Assembly (NCBI GenBank): GCA_029250925.1
Contig: JAQXEH010000035.1
Coordinates: 1-50,123, forward strand
Length of the DNA: 50,123 nucleotides
Direction: 5' to 3'
From: Hellea sp.
GTDB lineage: Bacteria; Pseudomonadota; Alphaproteobacteria; Caulobacterales; Maricaulaceae
Shown here: positions 9,209 through 17,050 of the stretch, in pieces
Layout: every line of letters starts with the position of its first letter
Numbering within the stretch: the stretch's first letter is position 1
The notes under the pieces: model-generated
Told to the model about the DNA's origin: nothing
What the model saw: the letters and a program-made list of their open reading frames with translations, nothing else
Databases searched by the model: none
Translations under genes and position numbers: made by a program

Positions 9209-9336
9209 AGTAAAAGTGCCTTTTGGGGTTAATTTCGAATGAAGTGAAGGAATATAAATTTTTGTTAAGCAGTTCACCTATAGCATAAATTATGACTAGA
9301 TGCGAGTCGTCGGAAGATGTTTTATAAATAAATTAG

Positions 9337-9681
9337 CTATTCATCACCAGTACCTGGGGTTTCACTGAAGTATTTTTCGAATTTACCGATTTCAGACTCA
9401 TATTTTTCCCTGTCAATTGGGGGCTCTTTTTTAATTGTGATGACAGGCCATAATTCTGCATATTTTGAGTTTATCTCAAGCCACTTCCCATCAGGAGTAT
9501 CTTCAGTATCGGGCACTATTGCATCAACTGGACATTCGGGCTCACAAACACCACAGTCGATACATTCGTCTGGATGGATGACTAGCATATTTTCACCTTC
9601 ATAAAAGCAATCAACTGGGCAAACTTCGACGCAGTCCATAAATTTGCATTTAATACATTCATCTTTGACTATGTAGGTCAT
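9337..9681 (-). CDS. fdxA: 7Fe-type ferredoxin FdxA
   Basis: This is a small cytoplasmic electron carrier of 114 residues. The N-terminal cluster ligands are Cys9, Cys12, Cys17 and Cys21 ([18 protein letters not shown]), and the second set is Cys40, Cys43, Cys46 and Cys50 ([13 protein letters not shown]). The irregular spacing in the first set fits a [3Fe-4S] plus [4Fe-4S] ferredoxin rather than a 2x[4Fe-4S] one. The conserved family tail with WLEIN and a WP pair follows. An AGGA ribosome site lies 6 bases before the ATG. It sits between the S4 gene and carD in a minus-strand row. Its redox partner is not evident. Confidence 0.95.
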   Translation of the reverse strand: MTYIVKDECIKCKFMDCVEVCPVDCFYEGENMLVIHPDECIDCGVCEPECPVDAIVPDTEDTPDGKWLEINSKYAELWPVITIKKEPPIDREKYESEIGKFEKYFSETPGTGDE

Positions 9682-9699
9682 AAAAAATCCTCAATAAGT

Positions 9700-9718
9700 G
9701 CGGGATTTGGCAACCCGC
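9700..9718 (-). other. Small hairpin in the S4-fdxA gap
   Basis: A 5-bp GC stem (GCGGG at 9700-9704, CCCGC at 9714-9718) with a 9-base loop lies between the S4 gene stop and the fdxA ribosome site. No U-tract follows directly, so it is not a clear terminator. It may be a stabilising stem in the fdxA leader. Confidence 0.4.
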
Positions 9719-9728
9719 GGCATGAATG

Positions 9729-10046
9729 TCAAGACGACTCATGGTCTATGTATAAAGATTTTGCTTTGACTGCTGATACGCGCTTGGTGGGAGATGCAAC
9801 CATTTCCACCTGAATCAGCCTATTGCAATGAATAAAAGAGACCTGGTCACCACAATTTATTGTAGTGCTAGGTTTTTTAATTCTTTTAGTTATCCCGTTT
9901 CTAGTTATTCTAATTTTTCCACTAATAATAATGGCTGTTGCTGCAGTTCTGGTTTTGACCAGTCTAGTTCGGTACAGCCAGGCATCCAAACGGACCGTGT
10001 TTATGATTGAACCATTTAAGTTTTGTATTTGTTTTGCCTTTTTCAA
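9729..10046 (-). CDS. S4-domain RNA-binding protein (HslR-like)
   Basis: This is a basic 105-residue protein with an S4 domain. The fold signature is VRLDAWLYRTRLVKTRTAATAIIISGKIRITRNG, followed by a segment like CGDQVSFIH. Related proteins (Hsp15/HslR) bind stalled 50S subunits carrying peptidyl-tRNA and help recycle them. The start appears to be a TTG at 10046, one base past the helicase stop, so translation of the two is probably coupled; no ATG occurs at the N-terminus. The family partner, an SUV3/MgpS-like helicase, lies directly upstream, which hints that both act on RNA. The C-terminal tail is short compared with E. coli Hsp15. Confidence 0.85.
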   Translation of the reverse strand: MKKAKQIQNLNGSIINTVRLDAWLYRTRLVKTRTAATAIIISGKIRITRNGITKRIKKPSTTINCGDQVSFIHCNRLIQVEMVASPTKRVSAVKAKSLYIDHESS

Positions 10047-10047
10047 A

Positions 10048-12882
10048 TTAGTCTTCGGAATTCCTCTTTAAAGCTTCAAGTATTGCGAACGGAGAGTTTT
10101 TAGCTTTCGCATTTTTTTTATAATATTGTTCTCGATTACTTTGATTATTTGTAGTTTTTTTTCTTATTGTATTGGATTTTTTATTTTTAAATTTTGTTTT
10201 GCCGGTATTATTATCTCTATAATTTCTTTTAGTTACAAACCAATATTCCGTATTCAGAACTTCTTCAGTTATTCCATCTTTATTTAATACTCTATGGTGA
10301 TAAATATTCAATTTTTTACCATCTTCATTACGACTTATATCTACCGTTTCTGATGGATTTTCTTTATTTTTGCCTTTTTCATATTTTACCGAATTAGTTG
10401 TGTTGGTGATTTTGTTTTCTATTATTTCAGCATCAGTATTTTTTGTATCCATCTGAGTAGTATCGATAACTTTAGAGTGAAATCCTAGGTTTTGAAGTAC
10501 GCCTTGGAGCTCAATGTAGGTACAACCCATAATGGCAAGCATTTCCTGCATAATTTGAAATTTTTTCTCGCCACTTGAAATATCTGACTGTTGCTGTGCT
10601 TGCCGGATTTGATCGCTCAATCGATTGAGCATGTCTAACCGGACTATGCGGGGACCAACTACTCTATAGCCAGCTAAAGCTATTGCTTGGTCAGAATAGT
10701 GATTTTTTAGGAAAACTTCATTTTTTGGAATTGAAGTGACGCCAGCAAACGGCAAGAAGGGATTTTTGTCACCTCCAGCACTAAAAGCTGTCAAAATACT
10801 CAGTAAGTTCGCTGGCTTAGGTTTCATGAGATCACGCACATATACATTATACTGACCAAAATAGACATTAACATCTCTTAGTTTCTTTCTAGAAGCTTGG
10901 TCAATTTTCTTTAATGTGTCTGAGTAGTTCTTACGATTAATTACACCTAAATTTTCAAACATTATATATGCTAAACCGCGCGCTTCTGAAGATGCTTCAG
11001 GGTCATTATGGATTTCTTTTAAATCATATAGGGGTTTTAAATAATTTAGAGCTTCAGCTTTAAGGAAATCCCGCATACGAATTATTGAAAGTTTTTTGAG
11101 GTTTTCATCTCCGAAATCACCGCAAATAATTTCTGCATTAGGGTTTAGCGGAGTCCCGCTAGGGTCAATTTGACCGACTATTTTTCCTCCCCATAATATA
11201 CCACCTGTTTTGGATAGGGTGAAGATTGTATGTACGCCTCCGCATAGACTTGTCATCCGTCTGTTGATCTCTGGGATAACAATTTTTTCTGCTGTAGTTC
11301 TAATGGCTTCTGCCTCAAGAGCCGAGGATGTTTTAGAGGGCGTAAATTTCAAGCCATCTAGCTGACCTATAACTTGATCGTCGACTTGAACGTCACCATT
11401 GTCTTTTATTGTTGTTTTCATATAGTCCTTTGACCCAATGCTTTTTAGTAGCTTATTAGTCCGTATATCAACAAAACGAGCTATCAAGGCTTCATGTAGC
11501 GCATCTGATAGTCTGTCTTCAACCTCCCGAGTGCAATTTGCTAAATTATTTTTATTTTGCATCCAGGATAGTTTATTGGCGCAATATGACCAAGTCCTAA
11601 TGTTGGCAAGGCGTGATGATAGTAAAGCAACCCCACCTAAATTATCATCTAATTTTTCAATTTTTTTCTCAATAAAACTTTCAGGTATTTTCCCACCGTT
11701 TTGATAAAGTAAGCGGTACAGATCTTGCAGAAGTTTAATATGTGTATCTATTGTTAAATTTCGGAAATCTGGCACCTGGCATACATCCCAGAGTTGTTTG
11801 ACTTGGGCTGGTACGTTTATGCCATGAACAATTTCAGGAATAGAAATTAACCTTTCATAAGCCTGTTCATCTGAAGCCCCAATTATTCTATGTAATTGGC
11901 TATGCGGCTTTTTGAGATGAAGGCTTTCTGTAAGGCACTCTATAGAGCTAAAGTTAAGTTGTGAGTTGCGCCACTCTGCCTTTCTGATTTGATCAAAGTT
12001 GTGGGTTTCAATTTTCTTTACAAGATCATCGTCCATTGGGAGGCAATTACCAGTCGTACCAAAAGTCCCATTATTCCTAAACCTACCTGCTCTTCCAGCA
12101 ATTTGCGCAGCTTCCATTGGATAAAGGTATCTTCTTCTTCGTCCATCATATTTACTCAAGCCTGCAAAGGCAACGTGATCTGTGTCGAGATTAAGGCCCA
12201 TCCCAACTGCATCAGTAGCCACTAAAAAATCAACTTCTCCATTTTGGAAAAGTTCAGCTTGTGAGTTTCTAGTGCGTGGAGACAGCCCCCCCATTACAAC
12301 TGCGGCCCCTCCGCGATAAGTACGAATTAATTCTGCTATTGAGTAAACTTCGGCTGAAGAAAAGGCCACAATTACAGAGCGTTTTGGTAGACGTGTCAAT
12401 TTAGTTGGCCCACTGTAGCTTAATTCTGAAAACCGTTCACGGTAATCAAATAGAATTTTAGGTATGAGAGATTTTAATATTGACTGAACTGTTGCTGCTC
12501 CAAGAAAAAGAGTTTCTTGCGTGCCACGTGCGTTCAAAATTCTATCAGTGAATATATGTCCTCTTTCAAGGTTGGTCATAAGTTGAATTTCATCTATCGC
12601 AAGAAATGCAAACTTTTTTTCTGTCGGCATAGCCTCAACAGTGCAGATATAGTAACGCGCTTGCGGGGGGATTATTTTTTCTTCGCCTGTTATTAATGCG
12701 CATTGGTTTACACCTTTTATTTTGACTATTCTATCATATACCTCTCTTGCTAGAAGTCGCAGAGGAAGACCTATAATGCCAGATTGATGTGCAAGCATTC
12801 TATCAATAGCATAATGTGTTTTCCCTGTGTTAGTTGGTCCTAAAACTGCTTTTAATATAGGTTGATGGAAATTAGTTTGCAT
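10048..12882 (-). CDS. SUV3/MgpS-like DExH RNA helicase
   Basis: This is a 944-residue superfamily 2 helicase related to mitochondrial SUV3. Motif I is GPTNTGKTH (residues 15-23) and motif II is DEIQ (97-100), the SUV3-type form of the DEAD box. The C-terminal helicase domain has VVMGGLSPRTRNSQAELF, TDAVGMGLNLD and QIAGRAGRF. A long helical region follows. The last 130 or so residues are rich in Lys, Asn and Thr, look disordered and are strongly basic, as would suit RNA binding. SUV3 partners with RNA-degrading or ribosome-related factors; the bacterial role is poorly defined. It is the first gene of a minus-strand row with the S4 protein, fdxA and carD. Confidence 0.88.
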   Translation of the reverse strand: MQTNFHQPILKAVLGPTNTGKTHYAIDRMLAHQSGIIGLPLRLLAREVYDRIVKIKGVNQCALITGEEKIIPPQARYYICTVEAMPTEKKFAFLAIDEIQLMTNLERGHIFTDRILNARGTQETLFLGAATVQSILKSLIPKILFDYRERFSELSYSGPTKLTRLPKRSVIVAFSSAEVYSIAELIRTYRGGAAVVMGGLSPRTRNSQAELFQNGEVDFLVATDAVGMGLNLDTDHVAFAGLSKYDGRRRRYLYPMEAAQIAGRAGRFRNNGTFGTTGNCLPMDDDLVKKIETHNFDQIRKAEWRNSQLNFSSIECLTESLHLKKPHSQLHRIIGASDEQAYERLISIPEIVHGINVPAQVKQLWDVCQVPDFRNLTIDTHIKLLQDLYRLLYQNGGKIPESFIEKKIEKLDDNLGGVALLSSRLANIRTWSYCANKLSWMQNKNNLANCTREVEDRLSDALHEALIARFVDIRTNKLLKSIGSKDYMKTTIKDNGDVQVDDQVIGQLDGLKFTPSKTSSALEAEAIRTTAEKIVIPEINRRMTSLCGGVHTIFTLSKTGGILWGGKIVGQIDPSGTPLNPNAEIICGDFGDENLKKLSIIRMRDFLKAEALNYLKPLYDLKEIHNDPEASSEARGLAYIMFENLGVINRKNYSDTLKKIDQASRKKLRDVNVYFGQYNVYVRDLMKPKPANLLSILTAFSAGGDKNPFLPFAGVTSIPKNEVFLKNHYSDQAIALAGYRVVGPRIVRLDMLNRLSDQIRQAQQQSDISSGEKKFQIMQEMLAIMGCTYIELQGVLQNLGFHSKVIDTTQMDTKNTDAEIIENKITNTTNSVKYEKGKNKENPSETVDISRNEDGKKLNIYHHRVLNKDGITEEVLNTEYWFVTKRNYRDNNTGKTKFKNKKSNTIRKKTTNNQSNREQYYKKNAKAKNSPFAILEALKRNSED

Positions 12883-13067
12883 AAAGTATTTAAGGTTTTA
12901 TCACATAAGATTCGGGGATCGCTTGTCTTAAGAATATATAAAACAAAAATAAAAGATAATAGTAAATTACACCAAAAAACAATTGAACACATAGTCATAA
13001 GTTAGTTGGGGCTCCTAATTTTACGTCTGATTTTTGAAAAGTACTGAATTAATCTACCTTTAAAGGG

Positions 13068-13094
13068 TTGACGTGTTGCGTACGAACATATAAT
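13068..13094 (+). promoter_or_regulatory. Probable rpmB promoter
   Basis: TTGACG at 13068-13073 and a perfect TATAAT at 13089-13094 lie upstream of rpmB. The spacer is 15 bases, shorter than the usual 17, so the exact pairing is uncertain. Confidence 0.5.
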
Positions 13095-13100
13095 TCCCCG

Positions 13101-13122
13101 CAAATTCAACATCAGTTGTTTG
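13101..13122 (+). other. Leader hairpin upstream of rpmB
   Basis: CAAA-TT-CAAC pairs with GTTG-TTTG around an ATCA loop (8 bp with a 2-base bulge). It falls in the predicted 5' leader of the L28 message. It could be a regulatory or stabilising stem; no match to a known ribosomal leader is claimed. Confidence 0.35.
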
Positions 13123-13148
13123 TGTAAATTATAAGTTTAGGTGCAAAA

Positions 13149-13451
13149 ATGTCACGTCGCTGCGATCTCCTCGATACAGGCCCAATGTCAGGTCACAATG
13201 TTTCTCACGCCAAAAATAGAACTAACCGTAGATTTAATGTCAACCTATGTAATGTAACACTACCTTCGGATACACTAGGACAGAAATTTAAGATGAGAAT
13301 ATCTGCAGCAACATTGCGAACTGTTGATTTTAAAGGCGGTCTGGACGGATTTTTAGTAGGAACAAAAAATCACAAGCTGACTGAAAAAGCTAAAAAGATA
13401 AAAAAGCTTGTTATGAAGGCTAAATCTGACTTGGAAGCAGCTAACACTTAG
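13149..13451 (+). CDS. rpmB: 50S ribosomal protein L28
   Basis: This is a 100-residue basic ribosomal protein of the large subunit. The N-terminus MSRRCDLLDTGPMSGHNVSHA, the basic KNRTNRRFNVNLCNVT and the ISAATLRTVDFKGGLDGFL segment are characteristic of L28. Length and composition are normal for Alphaproteobacteria. It is not next to rpmG, the usual partner in many other bacteria. It is transcribed away from the helicase gene across about 270 bases that contain a good promoter candidate, and it converges on folE. The start is well fixed by homology, with GGTG near the ATG. Confidence 0.96.
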   Translation: MSRRCDLLDTGPMSGHNVSHAKNRTNRRFNVNLCNVTLPSDTLGQKFKMRISAATLRTVDFKGGLDGFLVGTKNHKLTEKAKKIKKLVMKAKSDLEAANT

Positions 13452-13528
13452 CCACTTAGCCGCTAATTTTGTAAGACAACTTTACTTATTTTCTTTGAAT
13501 ACTACCGAAATTATCAGGACTCATTTAT

Positions 13529-14152
13529 CTAGTCCCTGCTTATGAGCTTCAAGAACCTATCTTGTAATGAAGGATTCGTTTTGAATTCCCCAGTGAATTG
13601 TGTTGTAATTGTGGATACATCCGGGTGATGAACCCCTCTTGTGTTCATGCACTGATGTTTCGCATCTATCATAACTGCTGATCCACGTGGTTTTAGTGCA
13701 TCGTCAATTGCGTCTATAATTTGAGCCGTCATAGTTTCTTGTGTTTGCAGGCGTTTAGAAAATATTTCGACAACTTTTACTAGCTTTGATATTCCAACCA
13801 CTTTATCTGTGGGCAGATAAGCTACGTAAGCTTTACCCAAAAAGGGAGCCATGTGGTGCTCACAATGACTTTCAATATCAATTTCTCTGAGTAGTACCAT
13901 GTCATCATAACCTGATACGTCCTCAAATACTCGAGAGAGCTCAGATGTAGGGTCCATGTCGTAACCTCGAAACCATTCGCGGTATGCATTAACGACTCGT
14001 TTTGGCGTATCTTTAAGGCCCTCGCGTTCAGGGTTGTCACCCGCCCAGCGTATTAGTGTTCGTACTGCCTCCATAGCTTCCTCTTTGGAGGGTTTATCAG
14101 AGGTATTTACTGCCTGCAGTAAATTTTTCTTTGGTGCGTTTGTGTTCATTTT
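13529..14152 (-). CDS. folE: GTP cyclohydrolase I
   Basis: This enzyme converts GTP to 7,8-dihydroneopterin triphosphate, the first step of folate synthesis and also used for queuosine. Zinc and active-site residues are visible in [19 protein letters not shown] and in [14 protein letters not shown] (Cys-His-Cys ligands). The substrate loop is [21 protein letters not shown] use the ATG at 14152, preceded by AGGGG, instead of the slightly longer frame to 14167. The product of about 207 residues forms a cytoplasmic homodecamer in known relatives. It is divergent from cysS across about 210 bases that hold two perfect inverted repeats. Confidence 0.95.
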   Translation of the reverse strand, partial: KMNTNAPKKNLLQAVNTSDKPSKEEAMEAVRTLIRWAGDNPEREGLKDTPKRVVNAYREWFRGYDMDPTSELSRVFEDVSGYDDMVLLREIDIESHCEHHMAPFLGKAYVAYLPTDKVVGISKLVKVVEIFSKRLQTQETMTAQIIDAIDDALKPRGSAVMIDAKHQCMNTRGVHHPDVSTITTQFTGEFKTNPSLQDRFLKLISRD

Positions 14153-14263
14153 GCCCCTATAGCGCATATTTTACAGTAAATACTAGCAACAAAAGTAAAA
14201 AGTTTGATTTATATAAGTTAAATTGATTTTCCAGCTTATTTAGAAATTAATTTTTAACAATAT

Positions 14264-14283
14264 AGTTTATGATATGATAAACT
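14264..14283. repeat. Inverted repeat in the folE-cysS divergent region
   Basis: AGTTTAT at 14264-14270 and ATAAACT at 14277-14283 form a perfect 7-bp inverted repeat around GATATG. It could be a protein-binding site or a weak hairpin. Confidence 0.45.
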
Positions 14284-14306
14284 GTATATTACTATCAACT
14301 AGCTCT

Positions 14307-14325
14307 ATACTTATCCTATAAGTAT
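14307..14325. repeat. Second inverted repeat upstream of cysS
   Basis: ATACTTAT at 14307-14314 and ATAAGTAT at 14318-14325 form a perfect 8-bp inverted repeat with a 3-base centre CCT. It lies 38 bases before the cysS start, where an operator or a leader hairpin would fit. Confidence 0.5.
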
Positions 14326-14362
14326 GGTTTATTTCCTCTAAAAAAGTTCTTATAACAGGCTA

Positions 14363-15835
14363 ATGACTCAAAATTTACCCTTAAAAATCTATAATTCCTT
14401 AACCCGAAAAAAAGAGGTATTTAAACCCCAGAACCCTAATAGGGTAACAATGTATAACTGTGGCCCAACTGTGTATAGCTATGCACACATTGGAAATGCC
14501 AGAGCAGCTGTAGTAGCTGATATTCTTTTTCGCCTTTTGAGAGAAATTTACGGTGAGTCAAAGGTTGTATATGCGCGCAATATTACCGATGTCGATGATA
14601 AAATTATTAAAAGAGCCAAAGAAGATAATGTTGAAATTCATGAGATTACCGAAAAATTTGCAGATATTTATAATAAAGACTTAGCTGCCATCGGGTGTTT
14701 AAGACCTACTGAGCAGCCTAAATGTACAGAATATATAGACAGTATGGTTAAAATGATATCTTTATTAGTTTCCAAGAAATTCGCTTATATGTCAGACAAT
14801 CATGTATTTTTTGATGTTAGTAGGTTTGAGGATTATGGTAATTTATCGGGAAACAACCTTGAAGATCTAATTACTGGGGCAAGGTTAGAAGAGGGGGAAA
14901 CTTCTAGAAAAAGGAATAATGCTGATTTCGTATTATGGAAGCCTGAGCTTGATGGGGTTGGTTGGAATTCACCCTTTGGTAAAGGTAGGCCTGGCTGGCA
15001 TATTGAATGTTCAGCTATGGCGCAGGATGTTCTAAACTCTGAAGGTTACACAATTGACATACACTGCGGGGGAATAGACTTAAAATTTCCACATCATGAA
15101 AATGAGATAGCTCAGAGCGTGTGTGCTCATGACGGGGCACCTCTTGCTAACTATTGGGTGCATAATGAGTTCCTCAATATGGGTGATGAGAAAATGTCAA
15201 AAAGTATAGGTAATGTTCAATTGATAAATGACCTACTCGATGACTGGGATGGAGAAGTTATCCGCCTTTCTTTAATAAAGGCGCATTATAAAAGTGAATT
15301 AGTTTGGACTAAACAGCTTTTGCAGGAGAGTAAGCAAAACCTCGACCGTTGGTATAGAGTTTTAAAACGATTAAATTCAATTGATTTTAAGTTTCAAAAA
15401 AAACCCGGAGAAACATTAAGCGTAGCACCCGATTTAGATAAAATTGTAAATTGCTTGAAGTCTGATCTTAATACTGTGGGTGCTATATCAGAACTTGAAA
15501 GCCTATTTGAAAATCTTAACGCGTTGTTAAATGAAGCTGACAAATATGATAATGGCGATTTCCCTATTTCGTTAATTAATAAGGCTTTTGGACTTAAAAT
15601 TGCACTTGAAGGAGTAAGTTCTCTGTTGGGAATTCTCGCAAGTGATCCTTTTAAATGGTTTAAAAGGAAAGTTTCTGATGATGACGAAGCGCTATACGAT
15701 GCATTGGCTTATAGAAGGGAAATGGCTAGGCAGTCAAAGGACTGGAAATCTGCTGATGAAGCAAGGGATGAGGCAAGAGCCCACGGTGTTATTTTGGAAG
15801 ATAATGCTAGCGGCACTACCTGGAGAATGGTTTAG
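14363..15835 (+). CDS. cysS: Cysteinyl-tRNA synthetase
   Basis: This class I aminoacyl-tRNA synthetase loads Cys onto tRNA-Cys. The zinc-site Cys33 and the HIGN signature (42-45) appear in YNCGPTVYSYAHIGNARAAV. Other zinc ligands lie in WHIECSAMA and FPHHENEIAQS, and the KMSKS loop is intact (residues 277-281, DEKMSKSIGN). The 490-residue length is close to normal, and the C-terminal helical DALR-type and anticodon regions are present. AGG lies 7 bases before the ATG. It is followed after about 130 bases by the hydrolase lipoprotein and then ileS on the same strand. Confidence 0.97.
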   Translation: MTQNLPLKIYNSLTRKKEVFKPQNPNRVTMYNCGPTVYSYAHIGNARAAVVADILFRLLREIYGESKVVYARNITDVDDKIIKRAKEDNVEIHEITEKFADIYNKDLAAIGCLRPTEQPKCTEYIDSMVKMISLLVSKKFAYMSDNHVFFDVSRFEDYGNLSGNNLEDLITGARLEEGETSRKRNNADFVLWKPELDGVGWNSPFGKGRPGWHIECSAMAQDVLNSEGYTIDIHCGGIDLKFPHHENEIAQSVCAHDGAPLANYWVHNEFLNMGDEKMSKSIGNVQLINDLLDDWDGEVIRLSLIKAHYKSELVWTKQLLQESKQNLDRWYRVLKRLNSIDFKFQKKPGETLSVAPDLDKIVNCLKSDLNTVGAISELESLFENLNALLNEADKYDNGDFPISLINKAFGLKIALEGVSSLLGILASDPFKWFKRKVSDDDEALYDALAYRREMARQSKDWKSADEARDEARAHGVILEDNASGTTWRMV

Positions 15836-15968
15836 GCAAAATAGTTCGAGTTTACTTGATAGTTAATTCTTTTAAATTGTTATCTGAGACTGTAGTACTA
15901 GGTAGAAATTTAGAAATAGATAATTGAGTTTGGTAGTAATATCTCATTTAATTAAAAGGGAGAAATTC

Positions 15969-16997
15969 ATGCGATTAAAACTTTTATTGATACCTTTATT
16001 AACACTCCTAGTGGGTTGTTCAGAAAACTATAATTCTAGCGTAGACACGAATGTTAATTTTAAAGTTGAATACCCAACACCTGAAGTTGGTGAAGGAAAG
16101 TATATAAAAATTTCTACAACTGAAGGGAATTTTAATGTTTGGACAAAAAAAATAGGAAATAATCCTAGTATGAAGGTCTTGCTTCTTCATGGGGGGCCAG
16201 GCGTAACTCATGAAATTTTCGAAAATTTTAGTGAACATTTACCTAATGCAGGTATTGAATTCTATTATTATGACCAGCTCGGAAGTTATTTTTCTGACCA
16301 ACCCGACAGTCCTGATTTATGGAAAATTGATAGGTTTGTTGATGAGGTAGAGCAGGTCCGAATTGCTTTAGGTTTGAACGAAAGTAATTTTTATTTGTTT
16401 GGTCAAAGCTGGGGAGGCATTTTGGGTATGGAATACGCACTTAAGTACCAAGATAACCTTAAGGGCTTAATTATTTCTAATATGATGTCATCTATACCTG
16501 CCTATAATAAGTATGCCTCTGAAGTAATGGAGACCAAAATAGACACTGATATTCTTTCAAAAATTAAATCTTTTGAAGATGCAGAAGATTACCATAACCC
16601 AGTTTACATGGAACTTTTAATTGAACATCATTATGTGAATCATATTTTACGGCGACCTTTTCAAGACTGGCCTAAAGGTGTTGTCAGAGCATTGGAGCAT
16701 TTGAATCCAAAAGTTTATATACCTATGCAGGGCCCAAGTGAATTAGGGGCTAGTGGTCTCCTCGAGAAATGGGACATTACTGAAAGCCTCAGTAAAATTA
16801 CTGTTCCAACATTAGTGATTGGTGCTAAATATGATACGATGGATCCAGGACATATGGAATGGATGTCTACTCAAATTCCAAACGCCCGTTATGCATATAT
16901 GCCAAACGGCTCTCATTTTTCTCAGTATGATGACGAAGATAAATATTTTAATTCTCTTATTAGTTTTATATCTGATGTTAATATCCCTATGAATTAA
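15969..16997 (+). CDS. Alpha/beta-hydrolase lipoprotein, proline iminopeptidase-like
   Basis: This is a predicted lipoprotein of the S33 (proline iminopeptidase) branch of alpha/beta hydrolases. The ATG at 15969 follows an AGGGAG ribosome site and gives the signal MRLKLLLIPLLTLLVGC with lipidated Cys17, so I prefer it to the frame start at 15924. The oxyanion motif HGGPG lies near 74-78, the nucleophile Ser near 147 in GQSWGG, the acid in GAKYDTMDPG and the catalytic His in PNGSHFSQYDD. Relatives remove N-terminal Pro or other residues from peptides, or hydrolyse amino-acid amides. The envelope location suggests peptide scavenging, but the substrate is unproven. It lies between cysS and ileS. 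Confidence 0.85.
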   Translation: MRLKLLLIPLLTLLVGCSENYNSSVDTNVNFKVEYPTPEVGEGKYIKISTTEGNFNVWTKKIGNNPSMKVLLLHGGPGVTHEIFENFSEHLPNAGIEFYYYDQLGSYFSDQPDSPDLWKIDRFVDEVEQVRIALGLNESNFYLFGQSWGGILGMEYALKYQDNLKGLIISNMMSSIPAYNKYASEVMETKIDTDILSKIKSFEDAEDYHNPVYMELLIEHHYVNHILRRPFQDWPKGVVRALEHLNPKVYIPMQGPSELGASGLLEKWDITESLSKITVPTLVIGAKYDTMDPGHMEWMSTQIPNARYAYMPNGSHFSQYDDEDKYFNSLISFISDVNIPMN

Positions 16998-17050
16998 TTT
17001 AAAACTGTATAATTGAACGATCAAATATAACTTCTTTTTTTGAGATAAAA

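Noticed and set aside
13452-13528. Terminator after rpmB
   Set aside because: Only a 5-bp TTAGC/GCTAA pair with a short T-run is present; too weak to call.
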